The notes below the pieces were generated by a model. That model had not been told where the DNA came from. It saw nothing but the letters and a program-made list of their open reading frames with translations, and made no database searches. Positions 7,031-16,260 of a stretch of DNA of 64,000 nt are shown piece by piece. Both the position numbers and the translations under genes were made by a program. The number at the start of each line of letters is the position of its first letter. Position 1 is the first letter of the stretch. Source of the stretch: Roseateles aquatilis (lineage in GTDB: Bacteria > Pseudomonadota > Gammaproteobacteria > Burkholderiales > Burkholderiaceae_C); assembly GCF_002205645.1 (NCBI RefSeq), contig NZ_NIOF01000001.1, positions 1,116,001 to 1,180,000 of the forward strand. Reading direction: 5' to 3'.

Positions 7031-9880
7031 ATGCCCGTCCGTCCCCGCATTCCGCGAGCGTCTCGTATCGTCGCGCAGGCCCCCGCCTCGCGGCGTCCGC
7101 CGCTGAAATCGGCGACCGCCCTCGCCTGCCTGATCGCGGTCTGCGGCGGGGTCCGGGCTCAGCAGTCGCCGCCGCCCGCGTCGCCTGAACAGGCGGCGTC
7201 CGCGCCCGCCGCCACGCCGCAGAAACTGCAGCGGGTGCAGATCACCGGGTCCGCCATCAAGCGCATCGCCGACGAGGGCGCGCTGCCGGTGCAGGTGCTG
7301 ACCCGCGCCGACATCACCAAGGCCGGCGTCACCACCGCGGCCGAGCTGATGGCCACCGTCTCGGCGCTCAGCAACAGCCTCACAGACGGCGTCAGCATCG
7401 GCACCGGCGGCTTCCGCGACCAGATGGGCTTCAACTCCGCCAACCTGCGCGGGCTGGGCACGTCGTCGACGCTGGTGCTGCTGAACGGCCGGCGCATGGC
7501 CAACTTCGCGTCCCCCGGGGACGACAACGGCGTCGACCTCAACAACATCCCCGCCGCGGCGATCGAGCGCGTCGAGGTGCTGCTCGACGGTGCCTCCGCG
7601 CTCTACGGTACCGACGCGATCGGCGGCGTCATCAACTTCATCACCCGCAAGGACTACCAGGGCGTGCAGCTCGACGTCTACGGCGGCGTCAGCGGCGAAG
7701 GCGGCGCGGGCAAGCGCACCGCGTCGATCGCGGCCGGGCATGGGGACCTCGAACGCGACGGCTTCAACGTGATGGGGGTGCTGGACTTCCAGAAGACCGG
7801 CGCGCTGCGGACCTCGCAGCGCGACTTCATCTCCGACCTGCGCATTCCGGAGCGGCTGCCGCACCTGCTGTCGTCGGCGGGTTTTCCCGGCAACATCCGG
7901 CTGGGCGGCGACCAGCTCGACTACCTGCAATCGCAGGGCTTCCAGCTCAACGGCAAGCCGATCACGAGCCGCAACATCAACCTGAGCATCCCGAACTGCC
8001 AGCCGCCGCACACGCTCTACCTGCCCGCCGGCATCGGCGGCGTCGACGGTTGCACCTACGACTACATGCGCGACCTGGAGCTCTATCCGAAGACGGACAA
8101 GGGCAGCTTCCTGGGCCGCGGCGTGTTCAGGATCAACGACGCGCACCAGGCCTTCATCGAGGCCTCGTACACGCGCAGCAAGAGCTGGTACGTGGGCACC
8201 AGCAACCGCATCGATGCCGACCTCGACGTCTCGCTGATCCCGGCGCTGGCGGCGACAGGGCTGGGTGCCGCGCTGCCGGACGACCGGCTGATCACCGTGC
8301 GCACCCGCATGCTGGAGGCCGGCCCGCGCGCCAGCGAGCTCGTCAGCACCGGCAGCCGCGTCGTCGTCGGCATGACCGGCACGATCGGCGCGTGGGACTA
8401 CGACTGGGGCTACAACCACAGCACCAACCGCGTGTCCGATCGCGACGTGCGCGGCTACCTGCCCTACGACGAGACGCTGCAGGCCTACGCGGACGGGATC
8501 CTGAATCCGTTCGGCCCGTCGAGCGCGGCGGGACTGGCCTTCCTGCGGGACAAGAACATCGACCAGGAGGTGCGTCGCGCGCGGGGCACGATGGACAGCC
8601 TCGACGTCAAGGCCACGCGCAGCCTGATGAAGCTCGGCGGCGGGGACCTGGCGATCGCGCTGGGCGCGGAGTTGCGGCGCGAGAAGTCCGATTCGGCGGC
8701 GAGCGACCTGCTGATCTCGGACAACATCCTCGGCGACCCGACGCCCGGGGATGCGCAGTTCACCAACAACTCGCGCAAGGTCTGGGCGGCCTATGGAGAG
8801 CTGCTGGCGCCGCTGACCAAGGAATGGGAGCTGCAGTTCGCGGTGCGCCATGACCACTACCAGCAGGTCGGATCGACGACCAATCCGAAGATCGGCCTGC
8901 GTTATGCGCCGATGAACAACCTGACCTTCCGCGCGTCCGCCGGCACCGGGTTCCGCGCGCCGTCGATGAACGACCTGTACCGCTCGGTGAAGGTCAGCGA
9001 GACCGCGACGCTGCCCGATCCGGTCTGCATGCGGGAGAACGACAACGACCTCGGGTTCTGCGCCAACAACTGGGAGACGCGGACCTACGCGAACCCCAAC
9101 CTGAAGCCCGAGAAGTCGCGCCAATTCTCGATCGGCGTGCTGGCCGACCCGTCACCCGAGTGGAGCATGGGACTCGACTACTGGTACATCGAGAAGCGCA
9201 ACCTGATCAGCACCCTCGGCGACGACGTGATCCTCGCCAACCTCGACAAGTACGAGCCGCTGGTCCATCGCTACAACGAGAACGAAGGACTGCCGGGCTG
9301 CGCGTACGACCCGTCGGACTCCGAGATCTGCTTCATCGAACTGCGCAAGGAGAACCGCGGCAAGCAGAAGGCCTCGGGTCTGGACATGACGCTGCAGTAC
9401 CGCTCGGCGGGGACGGACTGGGGACGCTTCGGCGTGAAGCTGGTGGGGACGCTCACGCTGAGTTCCAAGAAGCAACCCGGCGACGGGGATCCGTACATCA
9501 GCAACCTCGGCCGCTTCGTCACCGACGGCGTGGTGCAGCGCTGGCGCCATCGGCTCAACGTCGACTGGTCGAAGGGGCCGTGGAGCGTGAACCTCGCCAA
9601 CACCTTCTACAGCGGCTACGACGATCAGAACTCGGCGATCGACACCAACACCGGCAGCATCGTCGGGAAAAACAAAGTCAAGGCGTATTCGCTGTGGGAC
9701 CTGTCGGGGGGATGGGAAGCGACCCAGGCGCTGACCGTCCGCGCGGGGGTGAAGAACCTGTTCGACACGGCGCCGCCGTTCTCGAACCAGGCCTACTTCT
9801 TCATCTCGGGATATGACCCGAGCTATACCGATCCGCGGGGACGGTTCTTCTACCTGTCGGCGTCGTATCGGTTCAAGTGA
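7031..9880 (+). CDS. TonB-dependent outer membrane receptor
   Basis: 949-residue outer membrane importer energised by TonB. The N-terminus has a long basic leader and hydrophobic segment (about 25-48) ending before QQSPPPAS. The plug domain (about 70-215) starts KLQRVQITGSAIKR and contains the LRGLGTSSTLVLLNGRRM and IERVEVLLDGASALYGTDAIGGVINF motifs. The rest is beta-barrel, ending SASYRFK. The type resembles the oligosaccharide/peptide receptors abundant in Xanthomonas and Roseateles rather than siderophore receptors. GGGAG lies 8 nt before the ATG. Its divergent partner is an exported cyanophycinase, so uptake of cyanophycin fragments is a plausible but unproven role. Confidence 0.88.
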   Translation: MPVRPRIPRASRIVAQAPASRRPPLKSATALACLIAVCGGVRAQQSPPPASPEQAASAPAATPQKLQRVQITGSAIKRIADEGALPVQVLTRADITKAGVTTAAELMATVSALSNSLTDGVSIGTGGFRDQMGFNSANLRGLGTSSTLVLLNGRRMANFASPGDDNGVDLNNIPAAAIERVEVLLDGASALYGTDAIGGVINFITRKDYQGVQLDVYGGVSGEGGAGKRTASIAAGHGDLERDGFNVMGVLDFQKTGALRTSQRDFISDLRIPERLPHLLSSAGFPGNIRLGGDQLDYLQSQGFQLNGKPITSRNINLSIPNCQPPHTLYLPAGIGGVDGCTYDYMRDLELYPKTDKGSFLGRGVFRINDAHQAFIEASYTRSKSWYVGTSNRIDADLDVSLIPALAATGLGAALPDDRLITVRTRMLEAGPRASELVSTGSRVVVGMTGTIGAWDYDWGYNHSTNRVSDRDVRGYLPYDETLQAYADGILNPFGPSSAAGLAFLRDKNIDQEVRRARGTMDSLDVKATRSLMKLGGGDLAIALGAELRREKSDSAASDLLISDNILGDPTPGDAQFTNNSRKVWAAYGELLAPLTKEWELQFAVRHDHYQQVGSTTNPKIGLRYAPMNNLTFRASAGTGFRAPSMNDLYRSVKVSETATLPDPVCMRENDNDLGFCANNWETRTYANPNLKPEKSRQFSIGVLADPSPEWSMGLDYWYIEKRNLISTLGDDVILANLDKYEPLVHRYNENEGLPGCAYDPSDSEICFIELRKENRGKQKASGLDMTLQYRSAGTDWGRFGVKLVGTLTLSSKKQPGDGDPYISNLGRFVTDGVVQRWRHRLNVDWSKGPWSVNLANTFYSGYDDQNSAIDTNTGSIVGKNKVKAYSLWDLSGGWEATQALTVRAGVKNLFDTAPPFSNQAYFFISGYDPSYTDPRGRFFYLSASYRFK

Positions 9881-9931
9881 ACGGCCGCCGTTGGGTGGCC
9901 CTCTGCGTTGCATGCTTCGAGGGACCGCCTG

Positions 9932-9961
9932 CCTGCATCGTGCGGCCCTGCATCGTGCGGC
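9932..9961. repeat. Exact 15-bp tandem duplication
   Basis: CCTGCATCGTGCGGC occurs twice head to tail in the 213-bp gap between the TonB receptor and the convergent pyrC. Nothing else is recognised in this gap. Confidence 0.7.
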
Positions 9962-10093
9962 GCGTTGGCCGCCAGGTCATGGGGCCCCGGCCTGCGCCGA
10001 AACCCCACGCCCTGCCGTCCCCCATCACTGTCGCACTGCGTCGGTTTTGCTACCGAGGCCTGCGGCGGTTGCCGTTGGGGACCTCAGGCGAGC

Positions 10094-11128
10094 TCAGGCC
10101 AGCTTCCAGTGCATCACTTCGCCACCACGTAGCGGCTTGAGCTGCGCGGCCTCGCCGAAGGGCACGGCCTCGGGCAGCGTCCAGTCGGTCTTGGTCAGCG
10201 TGACTCGGGCCGTGTTGCGCGGCAGGCCGTAGAAGTCGGCGCCGTTGAAGCTGGCGAAGGCCTCGAGCTTGTCGAGCGCGTTCGCGACCTCGAATGCCTC
10301 GGCATACAGCTCGATCGCGGACAGCGCGGTGAAGCAACCGGCGCCGCACACCGAGTTCTCCTTCATCACCGACGCATGTGGCGCGCTGTCGGTGCCGAGG
10401 AAGAACCTGGGGCTGCCCGAGGTCGCCGCCCGGATCAGCGCGAGGCGGTGCTCCTCGCGCTTGAGCACCGGCAGGCAGTAATAGTGAGGACGCAGTCCAC
10501 CCATGAAGATGGCGTTGCGGTTGTAGAGCAGATGCTGCGGCGTCACCGTCGCGCCGGTGAAGCGGTCGGCGTCGGTGACGTACTGCGCCGCTTCCTTCGT
10601 CGTGATGTGCTCGAAGACGACCTTCAGCTCGGGGAAGTCCTTGCGCAGCGGACGCATCACGCGATCGATGAAGAAGGCCTCGCGGTCGAAGACATCGACG
10701 TCGCCATCGGTCACCTCGCCATGCACCAGCAGCAGCAGCCCGGCCTTTTGCATCGCCTCCAGCGTCGCGTAGGTCTTGCGGATGTCGGTGACGCCGGCAT
10801 CGCTGTTGGTCGTCGCGCCGGCCGGGTACAGCTTCAGCGCGACGACGCCGGCGGCCTTCGCGGCGGCGATGTCCTCCGGGCGGGTGCGGTCCGTCAGGTA
10901 CAGCGTCATCAGCGGCTCGAAGTCCACGCCCGCGGGCACGGCGGCGAGGATGCGCTCGCGGTAGGCCAGCGCCTGCTCCGCCGTCGTGATCGGCGGCTTC
11001 AGGTTGGGCATCGCGATCGCGCGGGCGAACTGCCGCGCGGTGTATGGGACGACGCTCTGCAGGGCGGCACCGTCGCGCAGGTGCACGTGCCAGTCGTCGG
11101 GGCGGATCAGGGAGAGGGTGGCGCTCAT
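10094..11128 (-). CDS. pyrC: Dihydroorotase, class II
   Basis: Third enzyme of de novo pyrimidine synthesis: cyclises N-carbamoyl-L-aspartate to dihydroorotate. 344 residues, the size of the E. coli PyrC class. Zinc ligands are visible in [10 protein letters not shown] near the N-terminus, the carboxylated lysine region is [13 protein letters not shown], later His ligands are in LLLLVHGEV and VVFEHIT, and the catalytic Asp is in [10 protein letters not shown]. The start at 11128 is supported by an ATGA overlap with the stop of the upstream coiled-coil gene; an in-frame ATG 18 nt earlier is possible. Cytoplasmic. Normally monocistronic in many relatives, so the coupling is notable. Confidence 0.95.
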   Translation of the reverse strand: MSATLSLIRPDDWHVHLRDGAALQSVVPYTARQFARAIAMPNLKPPITTAEQALAYRERILAAVPAGVDFEPLMTLYLTDRTRPEDIAAAKAAGVVALKLYPAGATTNSDAGVTDIRKTYATLEAMQKAGLLLLVHGEVTDGDVDVFDREAFFIDRVMRPLRKDFPELKVVFEHITTKEAAQYVTDADRFTGATVTPQHLLYNRNAIFMGGLRPHYYCLPVLKREEHRLALIRAATSGSPRFFLGTDSAPHASVMKENSVCGAGCFTALSAIELYAEAFEVANALDKLEAFASFNGADFYGLPRNTARVTLTKTDWTLPEAVPFGEAAQLKPLRGGEVMHWKLA

Positions 11129-11664
11129 GGGGCGGGATTGTCGCATCGCCCCTCCGGCGCCTGGGCAACACCGTCGCGGTGGACAGGCCCGGCGGCGGTT
11201 TCGATCGCACCGGCGGCGAGGATCCGGGACACCGTCGGCGCGGCGCTCCGCGCAGACGCCGCCGAGCCCGCGGGCGGAAAGCGATAGGCGGAGATGATGC
11301 TCGGCACTTGCGAAAAGAGCGCCAGCAGTCCCAGGGCGCTCGCCACGAGCCATTGCGTTGACGTCAATGAGTGTCTCAGGCCCTCCACCTCTCCCTTGAG
11401 GCCGTCGATCTGCCCTTTGATCCCGTCGATCTGCCCCTTGATGCCAGTGATCTCGCCTTCCACCTTTCCTAAGCGCTCCACCATGTCGCCGCGGAACGTG
11501 GCCAGGTCCGATCGCAACATCGCCCACTCCGCCCGCATCTGCTGCAGGAGTGCGTCGTTCTTCGCGTCGTGCTCGGCGCGCGTCAGGACGTCGTCGCCCG
11601 ATCGCCGCCCCCGTCGCCTCGGACCGGCCTTGGTCAAGCGACGAACCTTGTGCCATGTGCTCAT
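11125..11664 (-). CDS. Coiled-coil protein with one membrane segment, upstream of pyrC
   Basis: 179 residues of unknown function. After a basic N-terminus ([16 protein letters not shown]) comes a long helix with regular heptads: [34 protein letters not shown]. One hydrophobic segment follows ([16 protein letters not shown]), then an Ala-rich tail. This is the build of a small membrane-anchored coiled-coil (DUF1640-like in appearance, not confirmed). The start at 11664 has GGAGGG 7 nt upstream. Its TGA overlaps the pyrC ATG (ATGA), so both are probably made from one mRNA. A link to pyrimidine metabolism cannot be shown. Confidence 0.65.
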   Translation of the reverse strand: MSTWHKVRRLTKAGPRRRGRRSGDDVLTRAEHDAKNDALLQQMRAEWAMLRSDLATFRGDMVERLGKVEGEITGIKGQIDGIKGQIDGLKGEVEGLRHSLTSTQWLVASALGLLALFSQVPSIISAYRFPPAGSAASARSAAPTVSRILAAGAIETAAGPVHRDGVAQAPEGRCDNPAP

Positions 11665-11895
11665 GAACCATCCCTCCATGCCACGTGATGACGATGGGCG
11701 CCCCGACCGGCGGGCGGATTCCCGCACTGCGCGCAGCTCACCTCGTGCGACTTGCCACACACCACCGTGCAACATCGATCGCAGCGAAAACATCGATTGT
11801 TGGGACCCCGCCCGGGCTCGTCACTGACCTGCACCTGGCGTCTTTTCGCGATTCATGCCGTGGCCGGATGACACCCCGGCAAGGGCCCGGAAAGC

Positions 11896-11927
11896 AGAAG
11901 GCCCGCAGCTTGCGATGCGGGCCTTCT
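11896..11927 (-). terminator. Terminator of the gltIJKL operon
   Basis: Inverted repeat AGAAGGCCCGCA / TGCGGGCCTTCT with an 8-nt loop, 34 bp beyond the gltL stop on the minus strand. The downstream tract is short (TGCTTTCC). The rest of the 11665-11960 gap shows only the presumed promoter of the coiled-coil/pyrC unit. Confidence 0.75.
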
Positions 11928-11960
11928 GGATCCGGTGGCTCGGTGCCCCGAGCCGTCGCC

Positions 11961-12695
11961 TCAATGCTGCAGGATCTTCGCCAGGAAGTCCTTGGCGCGC
12001 GGCGAGCGCGCATCGGCGTTGTCGAAGAACTCGTCCTTGGCGCAGTCCTCGATGATCTTGCCGGCGTCCATGAAGATCACGCGGTTGCTGACCTTGCGGG
12101 CGAAACCCATCTCGTGCGTCACGCACATCATGGTCATGCCTTCGTTGGCCAGGCCCACCATCACGTCGAGCACCTCGCCGACCATCTCGGGATCGAGCGC
12201 CGAGGTCGGCTCGTCGAACAGCATCACGATCGGGTCCATCGACAGCGCCCGGGCGATCGCCACGCGCTGCTGCTGGCCGCCCGACAGCTGGCCCGGGAAC
12301 TTGTCCTTGTGGGCCGTCAGGCCGACGCGCTCCAGCATCTTCAGGCCGCGCGCCTTGGCGTCGGTCATGTTGCGCCCCAGCACCTTCACCTGCGCCAGCG
12401 TCAGGTTCTCCGTCACCGACAGGTGGGGGAACAGCTCGAAATGCTGGAACACCATGCCCACGCGCGAACGCAGTTTGGGCAGGTTGGTCTTGGGGTCGGT
12501 CAGGCTGGTGCCGTCCACCACGATGTCACCCGCCTGGATGGGCTCCAGCGCGTTGACGGTCTTGATCAGCGTGGACTTGCCCGAACCGGACGGGCCGCAC
12601 ACCACCACGACCTCGCCCTTCTTGATGGTCGTGGAGCAATCGGTCAGCACCTGGAAGGGGCCGTACCACTTGGAAACGTTCTTGATGTCGATCAT
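11961..12695 (-). CDS. gltL: Glutamate/aspartate ABC importer, ATP-binding protein
   Basis: 244-residue ATPase that drives polar amino acid import with GltJ and GltK. Motifs seen: Walker [10 protein letters not shown] (about 34-42), Q-loop [10 protein letters not shown], signature [15 protein letters not shown], Walker [15 protein letters not shown], and the switch His in VTHEMGFA. It lies 12 bp after gltK and is last in the operon gltI-gltJ-gltK-gltL, before a terminator hairpin. The family (GlnQ/GltL/ArtP) is unmistakable; the specificity comes from GltI and the operon order. Confidence 0.93.
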   Translation of the reverse strand: MIDIKNVSKWYGPFQVLTDCSTTIKKGEVVVVCGPSGSGKSTLIKTVNALEPIQAGDIVVDGTSLTDPKTNLPKLRSRVGMVFQHFELFPHLSVTENLTLAQVKVLGRNMTDAKARGLKMLERVGLTAHKDKFPGQLSGGQQQRVAIARALSMDPIVMLFDEPTSALDPEMVGEVLDVMVGLANEGMTMMCVTHEMGFARKVSNRVIFMDAGKIIEDCAKDEFFDNADARSPRAKDFLAKILQH

Positions 12696-12707
12696 GGCGA
12701 GCGGACC

Positions 12708-13373
12708 TCAGCGAATGATGGCGATCTTCTTCTGCAGCCGGCGGACCAGCATGGACAGGCTGAAGCAGATGACGAAGTACACGGCGGCGGCGACCAGATA
12801 GGTCTCGACCGGACGGTTGAAGTTCTTGCCGGCGACCTCGAAGCCCTTGAGCAGGTCGTAGGCGCCGATGGCGTAGACCAGCGACGTGTCCTGGAACAGC
12901 ACGATGGTCTGCGTCAGCAGCACCGGCAGCATGTTCCGGAACGCCTGCGGCAGCACCACCAGCGTCATGGTCTGGCGGTAGCTCATGCCCAGCGCCTGGC
13001 CCGCGAAGACCTGACCCTTGGACACCGACTGAATGCCGGCGCGCATGATCTCGGAGTAGTAGGTCGCCTCGAACAGCGTGAAGGTGATCAGCGCGGTCTT
13101 CTCCGCGCCCAGCGGCCCCAGCAGGTAAGGGATCAGCAGGAAGAACCACAGGATCACCATCACCAGCGGGATCGAGCGCAGCGTGTCGACATAGATCGCC
13201 GCCGGCTTCTCCAGCCACCACTTGCCCGACAGGCGCATCAGCGCCAGCACCGTGCCCAGCACGATGCCACCCACCATGGCCGAGAGCGTCAGCTGGATCG
13301 AGAACCACAGGCCCTTGGCCACGAAGGCCGACAGCACGTCCCAGGTGAGGAAGGAAAAATCGAGATGGATCAT
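12708..13373 (-). CDS. gltK: Glutamate/aspartate ABC importer, permease GltK
   Basis: 221-residue inner membrane permease of the HisMQ class, with about five hydrophobic segments and the EAA-type loop (YYSEIMRAGIQSVSKGQVFAGQALGMS) that docks the ATPase. It starts 1 bp from the gltJ stop, so the two permeases are translated together and should form a heterodimer. Length matches E. coli GltK (224). Confidence 0.92.
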   Translation of the reverse strand: MIHLDFSFLTWDVLSAFVAKGLWFSIQLTLSAMVGGIVLGTVLALMRLSGKWWLEKPAAIYVDTLRSIPLVMVILWFFLLIPYLLGPLGAEKTALITFTLFEATYYSEIMRAGIQSVSKGQVFAGQALGMSYRQTMTLVVLPQAFRNMLPVLLTQTIVLFQDTSLVYAIGAYDLLKGFEVAGKNFNRPVETYLVAAAVYFVICFSLSMLVRRLQKKIAIIR

Positions 13374-13374
13374 G

Positions 13375-14112
13375 TCACTTCGCCCCCAGGATGCCGGGCA
13401 CCCGCACGTAGGCCTCGATCAGCTTCGCGATGCGATTGATCAGGAACGCGGACACGAAGTACAGCAGCGTCACCGGCAGGAAGATCTGCACGAAGCTCGA
13501 CTGCTCCGAAGCCTGCAGCGCGAATTGCGCCAGGTCGGGAATGCTCACCGCGAAGGCCACCGCCGAGTTCTTGACGATGTTCATGCTCTCGCTGGTCAGC
13601 GGCGGAATGACGATGCGGAACGCCATCGGCAGCAGCACGTGGCGATAGGTCTGCGGCAGCGTCAGGCCCAGCGCCTGGCCGGCGTAGCGCTGGCCCTTGG
13701 GCAGCGTCAGGATACCGGCCTTGACCTGCTCGGCGATCCGCGCCGACGTGAACAGGCCGATCGCCAGCACCACCAGCACGCTCGACGGCACGCCCTGCAG
13801 CACCGGGAAAATCTGCGGCACCACGTGGTACCAGAGGAACAGCTGGACGATCAGCGGAATGTTGCGGAAGACCTCCGTCCAGGTCTCCCCGAACAAGGCC
13901 ACCTTCTTGTTCGGCACTGTCCGCAGGATGCCGATCAGCGAGCCCACGATCAGCGCCACCAGCAGGCCCAGGATCGAGACGGTCATCGTCCAGCCCCAGG
14001 CGTGGACCATCGCGTCCAGGTAAGTCTCGTAACCGGGGGCGCCGAAACACTTCGGCGCGGCTTCCTCGGTCACCATGTCTGTGCAGTACAGCTGCCAATC
14101 CCAACTCGGCAT
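13375..14112 (-). CDS. gltJ: Glutamate/aspartate ABC importer, permease GltJ
   Basis: 245-residue permease partner of GltK. The N-terminal periplasmic stretch WDWQLYC...GYETYLDAMVHAWGWTM is characteristic of GltJ and longer than in other HisMQ permeases. The docking loop reads RIAEQVKAGILTLPKGQRYAGQALGLT. I use the ATG at 14112 because GGAG lies 6 nt upstream; an ATG at 14124 sits on that GGAG itself. It lies 158 bp after gltI with an intercistronic hairpin between. Confidence 0.92.
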   Translation of the reverse strand: MPSWDWQLYCTDMVTEEAAPKCFGAPGYETYLDAMVHAWGWTMTVSILGLLVALIVGSLIGILRTVPNKKVALFGETWTEVFRNIPLIVQLFLWYHVVPQIFPVLQGVPSSVLVVLAIGLFTSARIAEQVKAGILTLPKGQRYAGQALGLTLPQTYRHVLLPMAFRIVIPPLTSESMNIVKNSAVAFAVSIPDLAQFALQASEQSSFVQIFLPVTLLYFVSAFLINRIAKLIEAYVRVPGILGAK

Positions 14113-14229
14113 GGCGTGCTCCATCCATCAATGCCAAGGGCCGCCCCACATGCCGCGGCCCCCTTGTCGCGGGCTGTCCGGACGCATCCGGCGACACCCG
14201 CGAGTTTCGCGATCCGGCGACCTTTGCGA

Positions 14230-14253
14230 CAAGGCGCCCCAGGGGGCGCCTTG
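14230..14253 (-). terminator. Intercistronic hairpin between gltI and gltJ
   Basis: CAAGGCGCCC / GGGCGCCTTG with a 4-nt loop, 17 bp beyond the gltI stop. Such partial terminators or stabilising stem-loops commonly leave the binding-protein mRNA more abundant than the permease mRNA. No T-tract follows. Confidence 0.6.
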
Positions 14254-14270
14254 CGCATCGGCCGTCGCGC

Positions 14271-15164
14271 TTACTTCTTCGCGTATTCCTCGACGGGCTT
14301 GTCGTTCGGATTCGCCCAGGCGTCCTTGGTCGCCGCGGTGGCCGGCAGGCCGACCTTGGTGTTGGCCGGGGGGATCGGCTGGACGAACCACTTGTCGTAC
14401 AGCTTGGCGATCTCGCCGGACTTCATCAGCGCCTTGATGCTGTCGTCCACGGACTTCTTGAAGGCCGGATCGTCCTTGCGGATCATGATCGCGATCGGCT
14501 CGACCGACAGCACTTCGCCGACGATCTTGAAGTCGGCCGGGGCCTTGGACTTGGCGATGTTGCCGGCCAGGATCTGGCCGTCCATCACGAAGGCGTCGGC
14601 ACGGCCCGACTCCAGCAGCAGGAAGCTGTCGGCGTGGTCCTTGCCCAGCACTTCCTTGAAGTCCACGCCGTTGGCGCGCTCGTGCTTGCGCAGCAGCTGG
14701 ACGGAGGTGGTGCCGGTGGTCGTCGCGACGGTCTTGCCGTTCAGTTGCGCGATCGAGGTGATGCCGGAATTGGCCTTCACCGCGATGCGCACTTCCTCGA
14801 CGTAGGTCGTGACGGCGAAGGCCACGTCCTTCTGGCGCGTCAGGTTGTTGGTGGTGGACCCGCACTCGATGTCCACGGTGCCGTTCTGCACCAGCGGCAC
14901 ACGGTTCTGCGAGGTCACCGGCAGGTACTTGATGTCCAGCTTGGCCAGGCCCAGCTGCTTCTGCACGTCGGCCAGCACGCGCTGGCAGATCTCGACGTGG
15001 TAACCGACGTACTTGCCGTCGCCGAGCGTGTAGGACAGCGCGCCCGAGGACTCGCGCACGCCCATGGTCACGCTGCCCGTGTCCTTGATCTTCTTGAGCG
15101 TGTCGGCCTGCGCCACGCCAACCAACGCCGCGCCAAGGGCCAGGACTAGCAATGCCTTCTTCAT
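14271..15164 (-). CDS. gltI: Glutamate/aspartate-binding periplasmic protein
   Basis: 297-residue solute-binding protein (SBP family 3). Signal peptide MKKALLVLALGAALVGVAQA, then the mature protein with the family signature SSGALSYTLGDGKYVGYHVEICQRV and TVDIECGSTTNNLTRQKDVAF, the latter typical of GltI/DEBP proteins. The start at 15164 has GGAG 5 nt upstream; an in-frame reading begins earlier but adds an acidic stretch before the signal peptide. First gene of gltIJKL. A LysR gene lies 155 bp upstream in the same direction, so the operon promoter is in 15165-15319. Confidence 0.94.
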   Translation of the reverse strand: MKKALLVLALGAALVGVAQADTLKKIKDTGSVTMGVRESSGALSYTLGDGKYVGYHVEICQRVLADVQKQLGLAKLDIKYLPVTSQNRVPLVQNGTVDIECGSTTNNLTRQKDVAFAVTTYVEEVRIAVKANSGITSIAQLNGKTVATTTGTTSVQLLRKHERANGVDFKEVLGKDHADSFLLLESGRADAFVMDGQILAGNIAKSKAPADFKIVGEVLSVEPIAIMIRKDDPAFKKSVDDSIKALMKSGEIAKLYDKWFVQPIPPANTKVGLPATAATKDAWANPNDKPVEEYAKK

Positions 15165-15319
15165 AGATGCTCCTGCGGTTTCGGATTCAGATCCGGATTC
15201 AGATTCGAGAGGTCGTTCAACAACGTCGTTCAACCGGCGAAGCAGACCATGTCCGGCCGCCTCGCTGGGTAGGGAGTATTACCCATCTCAAAGTGTTGCG
15301 TGGCTTAGGTATGCAGGTT

Positions 15320-16249
15320 TCATGCCCGACTCTGCTCTGCATGAGTCAGGAAGTTCCACAGCGCCTGGGCCACCGGCTTGACGCGCCGGGAAGTCCCCTG
15401 ACGTTCGCGGTACATGCGCAGTTCCATGGTGAGCTCGTACTGGCCGGGCTCGGAGGCGCGGACCAGCCGGCGCCCCTTCACTTCCTTCTTCACCGAGCTG
15501 GCCGGCAGGAAGGCCAGGCCGTGTCCTTCCAGCGCCATCGCCTTGAGGCTTTCGGCCATGTCGGTCTCGAAGACCGACTCGAAGTTGAGCGGCTGGGCCG
15601 CGCCCTTGACGATCAGCTCGACCAGCCGGCCCAGGTAGGCCCCCGACGCGTAGCTGAGGAAGGGGATCTTGTGGCCGGGGTGTCCGGTGATGCGGAACAT
15701 CGGCGCGCCGGTCGGGTCGGCCTTCGCGTAGGCGGCCAGGGTCTCGTGGCCGAGCGACACCGACTCATACCGCTCCGGGTCGAGCTGCAGCGGCTGGCTG
15801 GGGTGGTGATAGACGACCAGCAGGTCGCAGTTGCCCTCGCTGAGCTGCAGGGTCGCGTCGTGCACGTTGAGCGCGTTGAGGCGGCACTTCACTTCCCCGA
15901 AGCGCTGGCGCAGTTCCATCAGCCAGTGCGGGAAGAAGCTGAACGACAGCGAGTGCGGGACGGCGAACTCGATCATGTCCTGGCCCGCCGACTGATGGCT
16001 GCGCAGCATGTTGCGCGTCGCCTGCAGGTTGCCGAGCAGGTCGACGGCCTGGCCGAGCAGCGTCTCGCCGGCCGCGGTGAGCCGCGTCGGATACGAGGAG
16101 CGATCGACCAGGTCGACGCCGGCCCAGGCTTCGAGCGCCTGGATGCGGCGCGAGAACGCCGGCTGCGTGACATGGCGCAGTTGCGCCGAGCGGGAGAAGC
16201 TGCGCGTCTCCGCCAGACTCACGAAGTCTTCAAGCCATTTGGTTTCCAC
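15320..16249 (-). CDS. LysR-family transcriptional regulator
   Basis: 309 residues, normal for LysR. Winged HTH at residues about 3-60 (WLEDFVSLAETRSFSRSAQLRHVTQPAFSRRIQALE), then a substrate-binding effector domain. The start is a GTG at 16249, since no ATG precedes the HTH; the gene begins 11 bp after the stop of the upstream ABC exporter gene and may be transcribed with it. Downstream lies gltI in the same direction, so a role in controlling amino acid uptake is possible but this is only positional. Confidence 0.88.
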   Translation of the reverse strand: METKWLEDFVSLAETRSFSRSAQLRHVTQPAFSRRIQALEAWAGVDLVDRSSYPTRLTAAGETLLGQAVDLLGNLQATRNMLRSHQSAGQDMIEFAVPHSLSFSFFPHWLMELRQRFGEVKCRLNALNVHDATLQLSEGNCDLLVVYHHPSQPLQLDPERYESVSLGHETLAAYAKADPTGAPMFRITGHPGHKIPFLSYASGAYLGRLVELIVKGAAQPLNFESVFETDMAESLKAMALEGHGLAFLPASSVKKEVKGRRLVRASEPGQYELTMELRMYRERQGTSRRVKPVAQALWNFLTHAEQSRA

Positions 16250-16260
16250 GGCGGCGGAGT

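Noticed and set aside
11665-11960. Small gene between the coiled-coil gene and gltL
   Set aside because: Frames there overlap the terminator hairpin and lack start signals and codon bias.
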